Made by a program: the position numbers and the translations under genes
NCBI GenBank assembly: GCA_004173185.1
Contig: SEFZ01000013.1
Coordinates: 62,001 to 126,000 of the forward strand
Direction: 5' to 3'
Source of the DNA: Sphingomonadales bacterium
GTDB taxonomy: Bacteria; Pseudomonadota; Alphaproteobacteria; Sphingomonadales; Sphingomonadaceae
DNA: 64,000 nt
In this document: positions 1-8,923 of the stretch, in pieces
Layout of the letters: every line of letters starts with the position of its first letter
Position numbering within the stretch: the first letter of the stretch is position 1
Notes under the pieces: model-generated
What the model was told of the DNA's origin: nothing
The model's database searches: none
Seen by the model: only the letters and a program-made list of their open reading frames with translations

Positions 1-2475
1 GCAGCTTGTCATCGTAGAATCACCCGCCAAGGCGAAGACCATCGAGAAATACCTCGGCAAGGACTATCGCGTCCTCGCTTCCTACGGCCATGTCCGCGAT
101 CTGCCGGCCAAGGACGGTTCGGTGAATCCGGACGACGGCTTCGCGATGGAATGGGAGGCCTATGCCGACAAGGGCAAGCAGCTCAAGGCGATCACCGATC
201 TCGCCAAGACTGCCGATCGTCTGATCCTCGCGACCGATCCGGATCGCGAGGGCGAGGCGATTAGCTGGCATGTCCAGGAAGTGCTGCGGCTCAAAAAGGC
301 GCTGCCGAAAGAGGTCGAGCGCGTTACCTTTAACGCGATCACCAAGCCCGCGATCCTGACCGCGATGCAGCATCCGCGTGAGTTGGATACCGATCTGATC
401 GACGCCTATCGCGCGCGCCGTGCGCTCGATTACCTCGTCGGCTTCACACTCTCGCCGGTGCTGTGGCGCAAGCTTCCCGGCGCCAAGTCGGCCGGGCGCG
501 TGCAATCGGTCGCGTTGCGGCTGATCGTGGAGCGCGAGCGCGAGATCGAAGGCTTCAAGCCCCAGGAATATTGGTCGGTCACTGCCGATATGGAGCAGGA
601 CGGCACGAGCTTTGTCAGCCGGCTGGTCAAATATAAAAGCGAGAAGATCGATCGCCTGACGATCGGCGATGGCAAGACCGCCGAAGCCGCGAAGCTGGCC
701 GTCGAGCAGGGGCGTTTCTCGGTCGTCTCGGTCGAGACCAAGCCGGCGATGCGCAACCCGCCGCCGCCCTTCACCACCTCGACGCTGCAACAGGAAGCCG
801 CGCGCAAGCTCGGCTTCTCGGCCAGCCACACGATGCGGATCGCGCAAGGTCTCTACGAGGACGGCGCGATCACGTACATGCGTACCGATGGCGTGCAGAT
901 GGATGGCGATGCGATCCAGGAAGCCCGCAAGGCCGTCGTGAACCGCTATGATGGGCATTATGTCCCTGAAAAACCGCGCCAATATACGGCTAAGGCCAAG
1001 AATGCACAGGAAGCGCATGAGGCGATCCGCCCGACCGATTTCAGCAAGGATCAATATGGCGGCGGCGATCATGCGCGGCTGTACGATCTGATCTGGAAGC
1101 GCGCGCTGGCGAGCCAGATGGCGAGCGCTCGCATGGAGCGCACCTCGATCGACATGGAGGATGCGACCGGCCAGCACGGTCTGCGCGCTACCGGCCAGGT
1201 CGTGCTCTTCCCCGGCTATCTCGCGCTCTACGAAGAAGGCCGCGACGATGAGGCGGACGAGGATTCGCGCCGCCTGCCCAAGCTCTCCGAAGGCGCGACG
1301 CCCGCGAAGCTTCGGTCATTCAGGTGCTCAAGGACCGTTCCTATGTGCGCATCGAGAAGAACCGCTTCTTCGCGGAGGAAAGCGGCCGATTGCTGACGGC
1401 GTTCCTCGAGCGCTTCTTCGAGCGCTATGTGAATTACGATTACACCGCCGGTCTGGAAGAAGAACTGGACGAAGTATCGGGCGGCCGCGCGCAGTGGCAG
1501 GCGGTGCTTGAGGCGTTCTGGAAGGACTTCAAGCCGCGCACGGCGGACGTGATGGAGCAGAAGCCGTCGGAGATCACCGCCGCGCTCGATCAGTTCCTCG
1601 CGCCCTATCTGTTCCCGCCCAACGCCGATGGCAGCGATCCGCGGCTTTGCCCGAATTGCGGCGAGGGTCAGCTTGCGCTGCGCGGCGGGCGCTTTGGCGC
1701 GTTCGTGGCGTGCTCCAACTATCCCGAGTGCAAATATACGCGCCGCTTCGCCCAGCCGGGTGGAGAGAGTGGCGAGGACACCGGCCCGCAGGTGCTCGGC
1801 GTCGACCCCGAAACCAATTTGCCGGTCGAGCGCAAATCGGGGCGGTTCGGGCCGTATATCCAGCTGGGCGAGGGCGCCGAGGCCAAACGGTCTTCGATCC
1901 CCAAGGATGTCGAGATGGATCTGGAGATGGCGCTCAAGCTGCTGAGCCTGCCGCGCACCGTTGGCACCCATCCCGAGAGCGGCGAGCCGATCACGGCGTC
2001 GATCGGGCGCTATGGGCCGTATTTGGCGCATTCGGGCAAATACGCCCGGCTTTCGTCGACGATGGAAGTGTTCGAGACCGGCATGAACGCGGCGGTGGTC
2101 AAGCTGGCCGAAGCCGCAGCAGGCGGCGGGCGTCCGCAGCGCGGTGCTGCGCGTGAGCCGTTGAAGGTGCTCGGCAAGCATCCCCGGACCGAGGCCGAGA
2201 TCAAGCTGATGGCGGGCCGATACGGCGAATATGTCACCGATGGCGAGACCAATGCGACGCTGCCCAAGTCGATCGACAAGGATCAGCTGACGCTCGAGGA
2301 AGCCGCCCAGCTGATCGACGCACGTGCCGCGGCTGGCCCCGCCAAGGGCAAGGGCAAGAAGAAGGCCGCGCCGAAAAAGGCGGCTGCCAAGAAGCCGGCT
2401 GCGAAGAAGGCACCGGCAAAGAAGGCTCCGGCGAAGAAGGCTGCGCCGAAAAAGGCGGCAAAGGTCGAGGAATAA
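1..2475 (+). pseudogene. topA: DNA topoisomerase I, frame broken by an internal deletion
   Basis: TopA relaxes negative supercoils by a transient 5'-phosphotyrosine break. The window begins on the last base of the ATG; the protein opens QLVIVESPAKAKTIEKYLG, the Toprim domain. The catalytic tyrosine lies in ITYMRTD (codon 875-877, about residue 293). The frame beginning at base 2 runs correctly to about 1310, then reads nonsense to 1396. The correct C-terminal half resumes in another frame (GTG at 1324, sense from about 1306) to 2475. It carries zinc-ribbon segments such as CPNCGEGQ and a Lys/Ala-rich tail. The conserved family segment around HFTQPPPRYSEASLV and GIGRPSTYAS, about 35-40 residues, is missing at the junction. 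A GCTT microhomology at the joint fits a deletion. TopA is normally essential, so an assembly error or unusual variant must be considered. Confidence 0.9.
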
Positions 2476-2477
2476 CC

Positions 2478-2503
2478 GTTATCCCGGCGAAAGCCGGGAT
2501 AAC
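2478..2503. terminator. 11-bp GAAA-loop hairpin after topA
   Basis: A perfect 11-bp stem, GTTATCCCGGC paired with GCCGGGATAAC, closes on a GAAA loop three bases after the topA stop. No T-run follows on either strand. It could end topA and the convergent MAPEG gene transcripts. The CCCGGCGAAAGCCGGG core also resembles dispersed palindromes common in alphaproteobacterial genomes, so it may be a repeat copy. Confidence 0.55.
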
Positions 2504-2513
2504 GCTTGTGCGG

Positions 2514-2909
2514 TTATGCGGTGATCCGCAGGATGAGCCACACCGCCAGGCCAAGCTGGATCACCAGCGTCGCGATCACACCGATCGCGCGCGGCAAAGG
2601 CGGTGGGCCTTTCGAGGGCAGGTAGAGCCCCATGGCGTGGAATATGCGCGCCGCGACGAAGGCGGTGGCGGCATAAGTGAGGATCTGATGATCCGCGCCG
2701 CCATATTCGAGCAGGCCGATCAGGATCAGCGCGATGGGGGCGTTTTCGGCAAGGTTGCCATGCGCGCGGCTGGCGGAGGTAAGGCTGGGATCGTCGCCCA
2801 GCCCGAACGACAATCGCGTCCGGAAGCGGTTGCGGATCGTATCGAGCGCGAGCAGCACCAGCAGGATCGCGAGCGCAGCGGCGGTGAGGCCGGTGATCGT
2901 CAGTGGCAT
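2514..2909 (-). CDS. MAPEG family membrane protein
   Basis: A 131-residue, very hydrophobic protein with about four membrane segments (roughly residues 5-25, 57-72, 78-95 and 107-130). The order of the hydrophobic stretches and the motifs SRAHGNLAENAPIAL and ARIFHAMGLY match the MAPEG family, membrane proteins related to eicosanoid and glutathione metabolism. In bacteria the substrate is generally unknown. The ATG at 2909 follows a GGGGAGGGGAAT ribosome-binding stretch. It converges on topA, with the hairpin between them. Confidence 0.85.
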   Translation of the reverse strand: MPLTITGLTAAALAILLVLLALDTIRNRFRTRLSFGLGDDPSLTSASRAHGNLAENAPIALILIGLLEYGGADHQILTYAATAFVAARIFHAMGLYLPSKGPPPLPRAIGVIATLVIQLGLAVWLILRITA

Positions 2910-2968
2910 ATTCCCCTCCCCGTATTTGGGAGGAGGCTAGTCGCTTGTTACAGCCAAGTCGAACCGTC

Positions 2969-3265
2969 TTAAGCGGCGCGTGCCTGGGTAGAGATCAGCC
3001 ACGCGCGCGCGGCCTTTTGTGCTTCGATGATTTCGCGTGCGCTCATGTCTTCGCTGATTTCCGCGCGGCAATCCTTGGCGCGCTCGTCGCCGGACATGGC
3101 CGCGAGATTGAACCATTTATGCGCTTCGATCAGATCGATATTCATGCCTTCGGCACCGCTCGAATAGACCACGCCCAGATCGTAACAGGCATTGGTATCG
3201 CCGCGTGCCGCATCGCGGAGCCGGCTTTCGACCAGAAAATGTGCGCTCTTGAGACTGCTGCCCAT
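2969..3265 (-). CDS. Small Sel1-repeat (TPR-like) protein
   Basis: About 98 residues starting at MGSSLKSAHF. I chose this start because AAGGGGAAG precedes the ATG at a proper distance; an in-frame ATG 33 bases upstream (3298) lacks this. The centre (ARGDTNACYDLGVVYSSGAEG, then AHKWFNLAAMSGDERAK) holds about one and a half Sel1-type repeats, an alpha-alpha fold used for protein contacts. There is no signal peptide. Such single-repeat proteins are common in sphingomonads; the partner is unknown. It probably has its own promoter in the space before panC. Confidence 0.75.
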   Translation of the reverse strand: MGSSLKSAHFLVESRLRDAARGDTNACYDLGVVYSSGAEGMNIDLIEAHKWFNLAAMSGDERAKDCRAEISEDMSAREIIEAQKAARAWLISTQARAA

Positions 3266-3352
3266 TTCGCTTCCCCTTATGCACCCTCCCTTGGGCACAT
3301 GCAGGTTTTCGCAGGCAATCGCATAACAAATGGTTAACGACGTTAACTGTAA

Positions 3353-4192
3353 TTATTCATATACCACGGCGATGTTATCGATGAGCCGCGTGCCGCCGAT
3401 CCGGGCCGCCGCGAGCAGGCGCATCGGCTGGCCGGCTACAGGGCTGCCAAGCGTCGCGGCATCGCGCAATTCGACATAATCGACGTCGAAGCCGGCGGCA
3501 CTGAGCGTATCGATTGCCTGCGCCAGCGCGTTGGCGGGATCTTCTCCGCCAGAGATTGCGCGTTCGGCCGCCCCCAGAGCGCGGGGCAAAGCGACAGCCT
3601 TGGCGCGGTCTTCGGGCATCAGGTAGATATTGCGGGAGGAGAGGGCGAGGCCGTCATCGTCGCGTTGGATCGTAACGCCCTGGATGGTGACGGGCAGCTT
3701 GAGATCCTCGACCATGCGCCGGATCACCGCGAGTTGCTGCCAGTCCTTCTCGCCGAACAATGCGACATCGGGCTGCACCTGCTTGAGCAATCGCGCGACC
3801 ACCGTCGTCACGCCATCGAAATGGCCTGGCCGGTGCGCGCCGTCGAGCACGTCGCCGATTTCACTCGCTTTCACGTCGATCTCAGGGCCGTTCGGATACA
3901 TTTCCTCGACGCTCGGCATCCACAAAATATCGACCGCCGCACCCGAGAGCATCCGCGAATCCGCTTGTTCCTTGCGCGGATACTGGCCGAAATCCTCGTT
4001 CGGGCCGAATTGCGTGGGATTGACGAAGATCGATACCACCACGCGATTGGCGGCAAGCCTGGCTTCCTCCACCAGCGCCATATGCCCCGCGTGGAGCGCG
4101 CCCATCGTCGGCACCAGCGCGACGCGCTCGCCTGCAGCCCGGAACGCGGAAACCGCCTCAAGCAGATCTTCGAGACGACGGATTGTTTGCAC
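3353..4192 (-). CDS. panC: Pantothenate synthetase (pantoate--beta-alanine ligase)
   Basis: PanC joins pantoate and beta-alanine with ATP to form pantothenate, the precursor of coenzyme A. The 279-residue length is typical. The nucleotidyltransferase HxGH motif is MGALHAGH (His34 and His37), followed by FVNPTQFGPNEDF, the pantoate site GEKDWQQLAVI and the KMSKS-equivalent LSSRN. The start is a GTG at 4192. No panB lies beside it. It is divergent from mipZ, with only about 80 bases between, so the two promoters must share that gap. Confidence 0.95.
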   Translation of the reverse strand: MQTIRRLEDLLEAVSAFRAAGERVALVPTMGALHAGHMALVEEARLAANRVVVSIFVNPTQFGPNEDFGQYPRKEQADSRMLSGAAVDILWMPSVEEMYPNGPEIDVKASEIGDVLDGAHRPGHFDGVTTVVARLLKQVQPDVALFGEKDWQQLAVIRRMVEDLKLPVTIQGVTIQRDDDGLALSSRNIYLMPEDRAKAVALPRALGAAERAISGGEDPANALAQAIDTLSAAGFDVDYVELRDAATLGSPVAGQPMRLLAAARIGGTRLIDNIAVVYE

Positions 4193-4273
4193 GCGTTAAC
4201 ACTTTCGATACAGTGAGAGCGCGGCCTTCTATGGGGGAGGGGCTGCGCGATCAATAACGGAAGTTGGACAGTC

Positions 4274-5068
4274 TTGAGCGACGATCAGAAGCGGCTGCAC
4301 GTATTGGTTTTCGCCAATGAGAAAGGCGGGACGGGCAAGTCGACCACTGCGGTGCATACTGCGATCGCGCTCGCGGCCAAGGGCGCACGCGTGGCGTGCT
4401 TCGATCTCGACCATCGCCAGCGCACCATGGGCCGCTATCTCGACAATCGCGGCGAGACGATGCGCCGTTTGGGGCGCCCGCTGCCGATGCCGATTTACGA
4501 GACGCATGACGGCGAGAGCATGGATTTCTTCTCATCGACGCTGGAGCGGCTGGGCGAGGGCGCTGATTTCCTGGTGGTCGACACGCCGGGTCGCGATGAC
4601 AAGTTCGCGCGGATCGCGGTGACCAATGCCGATACGCTGATCACCCCGATGAACGACAGTTTCGTCGACTTCGATCTGATCGGGCAGGTCGATCCCGAAA
4701 CCTTCCGCGTCTCGCGCCCCAGCTTTTATTCCGAGATGATCTGGGATTCGCGCAAGCGCCGCGCCAAGGCGGATGGCGAATCCATCGACTGGGTCGTCCT
4801 GCGCAATCGCATGCAGCATATCGAAGCGCGCAACATGAAGCGCGTATCGGAAGCGATCGACCAGCTTTCCAAGCGCGTCGGCTTCCGCGTGATCTCGGGG
4901 CTCTCGGAGCGCGTGATTTATCGCGAATTGTTCCCTCAGGGCCTGACGATGCTGGATTCGGGCGAGTTCGGCGCGATGGGCCTCAGCCATGTCGCCGCGC
5001 GCCAGGAGTTGCGCGAGATGATGGGCGGGCTGGCGCTCCCCGAAGTCGCGCTGCCGCTGTTCGCATGA
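4274..5068 (+). CDS. mipZ: MipZ-like ParA-family ATPase (division-site positioning)
   Basis: A 264-residue P-loop ATPase of the ParA/MinD superfamily. The deviant Walker A motif is NEKGGTGKST (residues 15-24), then FDLDHRQRTMGRYL (the DLD-RQR-T signature of MipZ rather than of plasmid ParA), and Walker B LVVDTPGRDD. In Caulobacter MipZ forms a gradient from the poles and inhibits FtsZ, placing division at midcell; the same role is inferred here. The start is a TTG at 4274 with a weak ribosome site; the family N-terminus agrees with it. The J-domain gene follows 13 bases downstream, so the two are probably cotranscribed. Confidence 0.88.
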   Translation: MSDDQKRLHVLVFANEKGGTGKSTTAVHTAIALAAKGARVACFDLDHRQRTMGRYLDNRGETMRRLGRPLPMPIYETHDGESMDFFSSTLERLGEGADFLVVDTPGRDDKFARIAVTNADTLITPMNDSFVDFDLIGQVDPETFRVSRPSFYSEMIWDSRKRRAKADGESIDWVVLRNRMQHIEARNMKRVSEAIDQLSKRVGFRVISGLSERVIYRELFPQGLTMLDSGEFGAMGLSHVAARQELREMMGGLALPEVALPLFA

Positions 5069-5081
5069 TGATGCTCGACTG

Positions 5082-5333
5082 ATGGCCAAATTGCTCATCG
5101 CCGCGCTGATCATCGGCGCGGTTTATTATCTCTTCATCCGGCCCCGGCCCAAGCCCCGGGCATTCGTACCCGTGGACGAGGCGCGCGAGATCCTTGGCGT
5201 CGGCCCCGAGGCCGGCGCGGAAGAGATCCGCGCCGCGCATCGCCGGCTCGTCACGGCGCTCCACCCGGACAAGGGCGGCTCGGCTGAACTGACCCGGCGC
5301 ATCAACGCAGCGCGGGATTCGCTGCTCAAATAG
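5082..5333 (+). CDS. Membrane-anchored J-domain protein
   Basis: An 83-residue protein with an N-terminal membrane anchor (about residues 3-19) followed by a compact J-domain. The HPD motif is LHPDKGGS near residue 62, preceded by AREILGVGPEAGAEEIRAAHRRL. J-domains stimulate Hsp70 (DnaK) ATPase activity; the anchor suggests DnaK is recruited to the inner membrane. Such short DnaJ-like proteins are usual next to mipZ in sphingomonads. There is no zinc finger or C-terminal substrate domain. Confidence 0.85.
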   Translation: MAKLLIAALIIGAVYYLFIRPRPKPRAFVPVDEAREILGVGPEAGAEEIRAAHRRLVTALHPDKGGSAELTRRINAARDSLLK

Positions 5334-5394
5334 CTTTACTTGCAACTTCGCGCTGGCTCGCGGATTAGGCCGTAACAAATTCCCGGGAGGCATT

Positions 5395-6783
5395 ATGACG
5401 CATCGTTTCGACCCCACCTCGCTGCGCGAATACGATATTCGCGGGATTGTCGGCGAGGCTTTGGGGCCTGACGATGCGCGGGCAATCGGCCGGGGCTTCG
5501 CGACACTGATGCGCCGCGCAGGCGGCAAGCGCGTGGCGGTCGGCTGGGACGGTCGCGTTTCGTCGGAGACGCTGCGCGACGCGCTGGTCGAGGGGCTGAC
5601 GGCTTCGGGCTGCGACGTGGTGCGCACCGGCATGGGGCCGACGCCGATGCTCTATTATGCCGAAGCCACGCTAGAAGTGGATGGCGGCATCCAGATAACC
5701 GGCAGCCATAATCCCGGCAATTACAATGGCTTCAAGATGGTGTTCCAGCACCTTCCGTTCTTTGGGCAAGACATTCAGACGCTCGGCAAGCTGGCTGCCG
5801 AAGGCGATTGGGAAGATGGCGACGGCACCGAGACGGTCACCGATGCCGATATCGAGGACCTCTATGTAGGCCGACTCCTCGCAGGCTATGCGGGCGGCAC
5901 CTACAAGATCGGCTGGGACACGGGCAACGGCGCGGCGGGCCGGGTGATCGAGAAGCTCGTCAAGCTGCTGCCGGGTGAGCATCACACGCTCTTCACCGAA
6001 GTGGACGGCAATTTCCCCAATCATCATCCTGATCCCACTGAAGAAAAGAACCTCGCCGATCTGAAGAAGCTCGTCGCGGAAAAGCAGCTCGATTTCGGAC
6101 TGGCTTTCGATGGCGACGGCGATCGCGTGGGCGCGATCGACGGTTCGGGTCGGGTGATCTGGGGCGATCAGCTTCTCTCCATTTTGGCGGTACCTGTTCT
6201 CCGCAAGGCGCCTGGATCGACGATCATCGCCGATGTGAAGGCCAGCCAGATGCTGTATGATCGCATCGCAGAGCTGGGCGGCGAGCCGCTGATGTGGAAG
6301 ACCGGCCACAGCCTGATCAAAACCAAGATGAAGGAAACCGGCGCGCCGCTGGCCGGCGAGATGAGCGGCCACATCTTCTTCGCGCAGGATTATTACGGCT
6401 TTGACGACGCGCAATATGCCGCGGTCCAGCTGATCAATGCGGTCCACATCATCGGCAAGTCGCTGACCGAGATTCGCGGCGAGATGCCCGAATTCGTCAA
6501 CACGCCGGAGATGCGCTTCCAGGTCTCCGACACGCGCAAGTTCGCGGTGATCGAGGAAGTGCTCGCGCGGCTGGAGGCCGAAGGCGCCGATGTGAACCGC
6601 ACCGACGGCGCGCGGGTCAATACCCCCGATGGCTGGTGGCTGCTGCGCGCATCGAACACGCAGGACGTGCTCGTCGCCCGCGCCGAGGCCAATAGCCAGG
6701 AGAGCCTCGATCGGCTGATGGCGATGATCGATGCGCAGCTGGCCGCCAGCGGCCTTGAGCGCGGCCCGCAAGCCGGGCACTGA
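5395..6783 (+). CDS. Phosphomannomutase/phosphoglucomutase
   Basis: A 462-residue alpha-D-phosphohexomutase that interconverts the 1- and 6-phosphates of mannose and glucose, feeding GDP-mannose and UDP-glucose for surface polysaccharide. The phosphoserine loop is ITGSHNPGNYNG (Ser104). The metal loop is DGDGDRVGAID near residue 240, the sugar loop GEMSGH near residue 320, and the C-terminal phosphate loop LRASNTQD. The family is AlgC/ManB. GGGAGG precedes the ATG closely. It stands alone, downstream of the mipZ pair. Confidence 0.93.
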   Translation: MTHRFDPTSLREYDIRGIVGEALGPDDARAIGRGFATLMRRAGGKRVAVGWDGRVSSETLRDALVEGLTASGCDVVRTGMGPTPMLYYAEATLEVDGGIQITGSHNPGNYNGFKMVFQHLPFFGQDIQTLGKLAAEGDWEDGDGTETVTDADIEDLYVGRLLAGYAGGTYKIGWDTGNGAAGRVIEKLVKLLPGEHHTLFTEVDGNFPNHHPDPTEEKNLADLKKLVAEKQLDFGLAFDGDGDRVGAIDGSGRVIWGDQLLSILAVPVLRKAPGSTIIADVKASQMLYDRIAELGGEPLMWKTGHSLIKTKMKETGAPLAGEMSGHIFFAQDYYGFDDAQYAAVQLINAVHIIGKSLTEIRGEMPEFVNTPEMRFQVSDTRKFAVIEEVLARLEAEGADVNRTDGARVNTPDGWWLLRASNTQDVLVARAEANSQESLDRLMAMIDAQLAASGLERGPQAGH

Positions 6784-6877
6784 GAAACTGCGGCGCCCCG
6801 CCTTGGGTTCAAGGGGGGCGCTGCCTGAGACAATCTGTCCAATCGCATCCCGGTGCGCGCGTACCTATATGCGCATC

Positions 6878-7288
6878 ATGGCCGTAGAATATTCCAAGCA
6901 GATCGACGCGACGGGCAAATGCTGGCCGCGACTGGAGCCCGTGCAGACGGGGCTGCGGGGCAAATGTCCGCGTTGCGGGCAGGGGCATATTTTTCAGAGC
7001 TTCCTGAAGATCCGCCCAAGTTGCGAGGTCTGTGGGCTCGATTATTCCTATGCCGATCCAGCGGACGGCCCGGCGATCTTCGTGCAGCTCTTTGCCTGCG
7101 TGCCCGGCGTGTTGTTCGCGATCTTTTTCGAGATATTCGCCGCCCCGCCGATGTGGCTGCATCTGGCGCTGAGCCTGCCGATCCTGCTGGCCTTCACCGT
7201 GGTGCCATTGCAGCCGATCAAGGGCTGGCTGGTCGCAAGCCAATTCTATCACAAGGCGGGCGAGGGGCGGTTGCGCCCCAAGGAATAG
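6878..7288 (+). CDS. DUF983-like zinc-ribbon membrane protein
   Basis: About 136 residues starting MAVEYSKQ; an ATG nine bases upstream is also possible. A CPRCGQGHIF zinc knuckle is followed by CEVCGLDY, giving a four-cysteine ribbon, then ADPADGPAIFVQLFACVPGV and two membrane segments (about residues 68-88 and 92-112). This architecture matches DUF983, which is widespread in alphaproteobacteria and has no established function. Confidence 0.8.
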   Translation: MAVEYSKQIDATGKCWPRLEPVQTGLRGKCPRCGQGHIFQSFLKIRPSCEVCGLDYSYADPADGPAIFVQLFACVPGVLFAIFFEIFAAPPMWLHLALSLPILLAFTVVPLQPIKGWLVASQFYHKAGEGRLRPKE

Positions 7289-7327
7289 GACTCGCTTTTG
7301 CGCGGCCAAATCTCCACTTAACCGCCA

Positions 7328-8095
7328 ATGCCTCCTCCCCAGCCCACCCTGATCCGCGTCATCGATCTCGAGACTACCGGCGATAAGCCGCCCGCGCATG
7401 CCGTGGTCGAAATCGGCTGGCAGGACGTTGTCTTGGGCGCAGACGGGCGCTGGGAGCTGTATGGCGAGGGTGGCAACCGGATGGTCAATCCGGGGCGACC
7501 GATCCCGCCGCTGACCATGGCGATCCACCATATCCGCGATGAGGATGTTGCCGATGCGCCGTGGTGGCACGATGTCGCACGACCCGTGCTCGATCCGTGG
7601 CCGCGCCGCGTGGCGCTGGCGGCGCACCGCGCGAGCTTCGAGGAGCAATTCTGCACGGCGTCGCTCACGCGCGGCGCGGACTGGATCTGTACCTATAAAT
7701 GCGCGCTGCGGCTGTGGCCGGAAACGCCGCGCTTCTCGAACCAGTATCTACGCTATTTCCGCAACCCCGTGGGGATGGATCACGAACGCGGCCTGCCCGC
7801 GCACCGCGCTTTTCCCGATGCTTATGTGACGGCGTTCCATCTGCGCGACATGCTCAATGAATCCACGGTCGAGCAGCTGATTGCCTGGTCGAAGGACCCG
7901 GCGCTGGAGCCGCGCGTGCGCTACGGCCCCGAGCGGGGCAGGGAATATGCCGAGCTGGACGAGGATGTGCTGGCGGCGTTCATGAACGATCGCGACCCCG
8001 ATATCCGCTTCAGCGCCGCGACCGAAATGGCGCGGCGGCAGGGTGGCGGGGCGGTGAAGCGCAGCAGCGTGCCACCGCAGGATTTGTTGCTCTAG
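7328..8095 (+). CDS. DnaQ-fold 3'-5' exonuclease
   Basis: 255 residues. The ExoI motif is VIDLETTG (Asp13 and Glu15) and the later AHRASFEE and HRAFPDAYVT segments give the remaining DEDDh residues, so a metal-dependent 3'-5' exonuclease on DNA or RNA is expected. The last 70 residues, beyond the nuclease core, are charged and end in KRSSVPPQDLLL. It is too divergent to be the replicative epsilon subunit. It follows the DUF983 gene by about 40 bases. Confidence 0.8.
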   Translation: MPPPQPTLIRVIDLETTGDKPPAHAVVEIGWQDVVLGADGRWELYGEGGNRMVNPGRPIPPLTMAIHHIRDEDVADAPWWHDVARPVLDPWPRRVALAAHRASFEEQFCTASLTRGADWICTYKCALRLWPETPRFSNQYLRYFRNPVGMDHERGLPAHRAFPDAYVTAFHLRDMLNESTVEQLIAWSKDPALEPRVRYGPERGREYAELDEDVLAAFMNDRDPDIRFSAATEMARRQGGGAVKRSSVPPQDLLL

Positions 8096-8105
8096 CCCCG
8101 CAGGG

Positions 8106-8714
8106 CTATTTGCAGGGCTTGCCTGTCGCGACACACCGCCACCGGCGCTGTAGCGGGCCCAGGCCATTGTGGCGGCAAGTGATGTCCTTGCCCTGCGCCT
8201 TATTCCAGTCCTGATAGATCGCACCATATTGGGCAACCTGGCCACGCCATGCGTGGATGCTCTGGGTCTGGGCCCCGGATTGCAGCTTAGTGTCAGCCCC
8301 CTCAATCGAGATTGAGGGATAGCAAGCCGGCTGAGGTGTCGGCGTCGGTGTGGGTGTCGGGTTGGGCGGGCCGTCGTCGCATGGCTCGGCGGTGGCGGTG
8401 CAGGTCCAGGTCTTGAGCCGCTTGCCGTCGTGGCCGCAGGTTACGTCAGCGTTCCGCGCCTTGTTCCACTTGGCGTAGCTGGGGCCAACGCTGGCGACGA
8501 CCGAGAAATTCCACGCGCTCTTCGCCGCCTGTTCGGTGGGGCCGCGAAAACGGCCGCGGTCCACGCCAGACTGCGCGGCGTGGCAATTCTGGACAGGCGC
8601 GCGCGTCACGGGTGCGGTCGGAGGCTGGATGTGCATGGCGCCTGAGAGCGCAAGTGCACTCGCGGCGAGACCGGTGATCGCTATGATGCGGGCAATATGC
8701 TGCGAGTGTTTCAT
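8106..8714 (-). CDS. Secreted protein with two tandem cysteine-containing repeats
   Basis: About 202 residues starting MKHSQHIARI, chosen because AGGGGAGATGTC precedes this ATG; the longer frame to 8783 lacks a site. A signal peptide covers about residues 1-27. Two copies of a roughly 45-residue unit follow, each with GP.YAKWNKA-like, D[VI]TC.H and W.C.AT..PC elements. A proline-threonine linker (PTPTPTPTP) separates them. The conserved Cys and Trp positions suggest disulphide-held periplasmic or extracellular modules. I do not recognise the family. Confidence 0.7.
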   Translation of the reverse strand: MKHSQHIARIIAITGLAASALALSGAMHIQPPTAPVTRAPVQNCHAAQSGVDRGRFRGPTEQAAKSAWNFSVVASVGPSYAKWNKARNADVTCGHDGKRLKTWTCTATAEPCDDGPPNPTPTPTPTPQPACYPSISIEGADTKLQSGAQTQSIHAWRGQVAQYGAIYQDWNKAQGKDITCRHNGLGPLQRRWRCVATGKPCK

Positions 8715-8923
8715 GACATCTCCCCTGATGGACTTCGTCGATGACGCAGTACAGGAGCGCGCCGGATCGCTCCGCGCGTTCATGATTTCAGGAGGGCGAT
8801 TCCCCGATTTATGAAAAACTGACGACCCGTATCGCCAGTATGATTTATCCGCTTTTGAAGCGAATTAGTCAATGATTGCCCAATACTTAAGAAATATTAC
8901 GGCAAACTAGCGGAGAACTTGTA

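Noticed and set aside
20..1177. Long minus-strand reading frame opposite topA
   Set aside because: It mirrors the codon pattern of the real gene and has no recognisable protein features; high GC makes such antisense frames common.
3331..3350. Two GTTAAC copies resembling a CtrA-type site
   Set aside because: The spacing between TTAA elements is 5, not the 7 of the CtrA consensus, and the position is behind panC, not before a promoter.
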